A stretch of 29,867 nucleotides of DNA from Dehalococcoidia bacterium (GTDB lineage Bacteria > Chloroflexota > Dehalococcoidia > GIF9 > AB-539-J10), in contig JAUWGN010000001.1 of NCBI GenBank assembly GCA_030606385.1, positions 1-29,867 of the forward strand. Direction: 5' to 3'. Shown here in pieces: positions 29,806-29,867 of this stretch. A program made the translations under genes and the position numbers. The first letter of the stretch is position 1; every line of letters starts with the position of its first letter. The notes beneath the pieces are model-generated. The model worked only from the letters and a program-made list of their open reading frames with translations, was not told where the DNA came from and did not search any database.

Positions 29806-29867
29806 ATGAAAAAAATCACGGTATATCCAGAAAGAGGCTACTTTGAGGCAGAGCCAGGACTGCATGT
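29806..29867 (+). CDS. Possible start of a plus-strand gene running off the window
   Basis: ATG at 29806 opens MKKITVYPERGYFEAEPGLH and continues to the window edge. The composition is protein-like, but there is no clear SD, and an in-frame GTG (29788) is an alternative. Too short to identify. Confidence 0.33.
   Translation, partial: MKKITVYPERGYFEAEPGLH

Overview
The window looks like a chromosomal segment of an anaerobic, uncultured Dehalococcoidia-type bacterium (Chloroflexota). This is inferred from gene content and protein flavour: relA, hisS, gyrB, nadD, dnaA and fmt lie close together, followed by a radical SAM enzyme, CxxC-rich zinc ribbons, tandem FmdB-like proteins, a two-domain ThiE, a translin-family protein and oxygen-sensitive CoA enzymes. 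There are no rRNA or tRNA genes, transposases, integrases or CRISPR arrays. Several genes use TTG or GTG starts with good Shine-Dalgarno (SD) sequences (lexA, hisS, a zinc ribbon, the second fmdB).

Region 1 (1-7793) is housekeeping. A 5'-truncated branched-chain aminotransferase converges on a tight minus-strand operon relA-rpsT-lexA. hisS is divergent from relA, and gyrB follows behind its own extended -10 promoter. This GyrB carries a long insert after the TOPRIM domain.

Region 2 (7774-10290) is a compact minus-strand cassette: a 76-aa helix-turn-helix protein, a 151-aa protein of unknown family and a 507-aa HD-domain phosphohydrolase. The last two overlap by one base. Three near-identical 20-bp palindromes sit upstream of, at the end of, and beyond the regulator gene, and two of them supply TTGACA -35 boxes. 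This is the best candidate for an undescribed self-regulated system.

Region 3 (10289-17674) holds nadD, a DnaA with an atypical DNA-binding signature, fmt, a leader-coupled radical SAM enzyme, zinc-ribbon proteins, and an fmdB-fmdB-thiE-translin run with overlapping genes. thiE carries an in-frame insertion of a genomic palindromic repeat, so the repeat is translated.

Region 4 (17748-24003) is an accessory anaerobic cluster: a C_GCAxxG_C_C redox protein, a DUF169 protein, a 4-hydroxybutyryl-CoA dehydratase-like Fe-S flavoprotein, a frameshifted DUF169-like remnant, an MFS transporter, an enoyl-CoA hydratase and a C-terminal scrap resembling a 2-hydroxyacyl-CoA dehydratase activator. Duplicated blocks of 46 and 119 bp separate these genes. 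The 119-bp block is the rplY leader, duplicated on both sides of the hydratase gene.

Region 5 (24004-29867) holds rplY, a nitronate monooxygenase-like flavoprotein, a visibly GC-rich amidase that looks transferred, an isoprenylcysteine methyltransferase-like membrane protein, a 567-bp gene-free repeat nest, a DUF3795 protein, a lipoprotein flanked by a duplicated tail sequence, and the possible start of a plus-strand gene running off the end.
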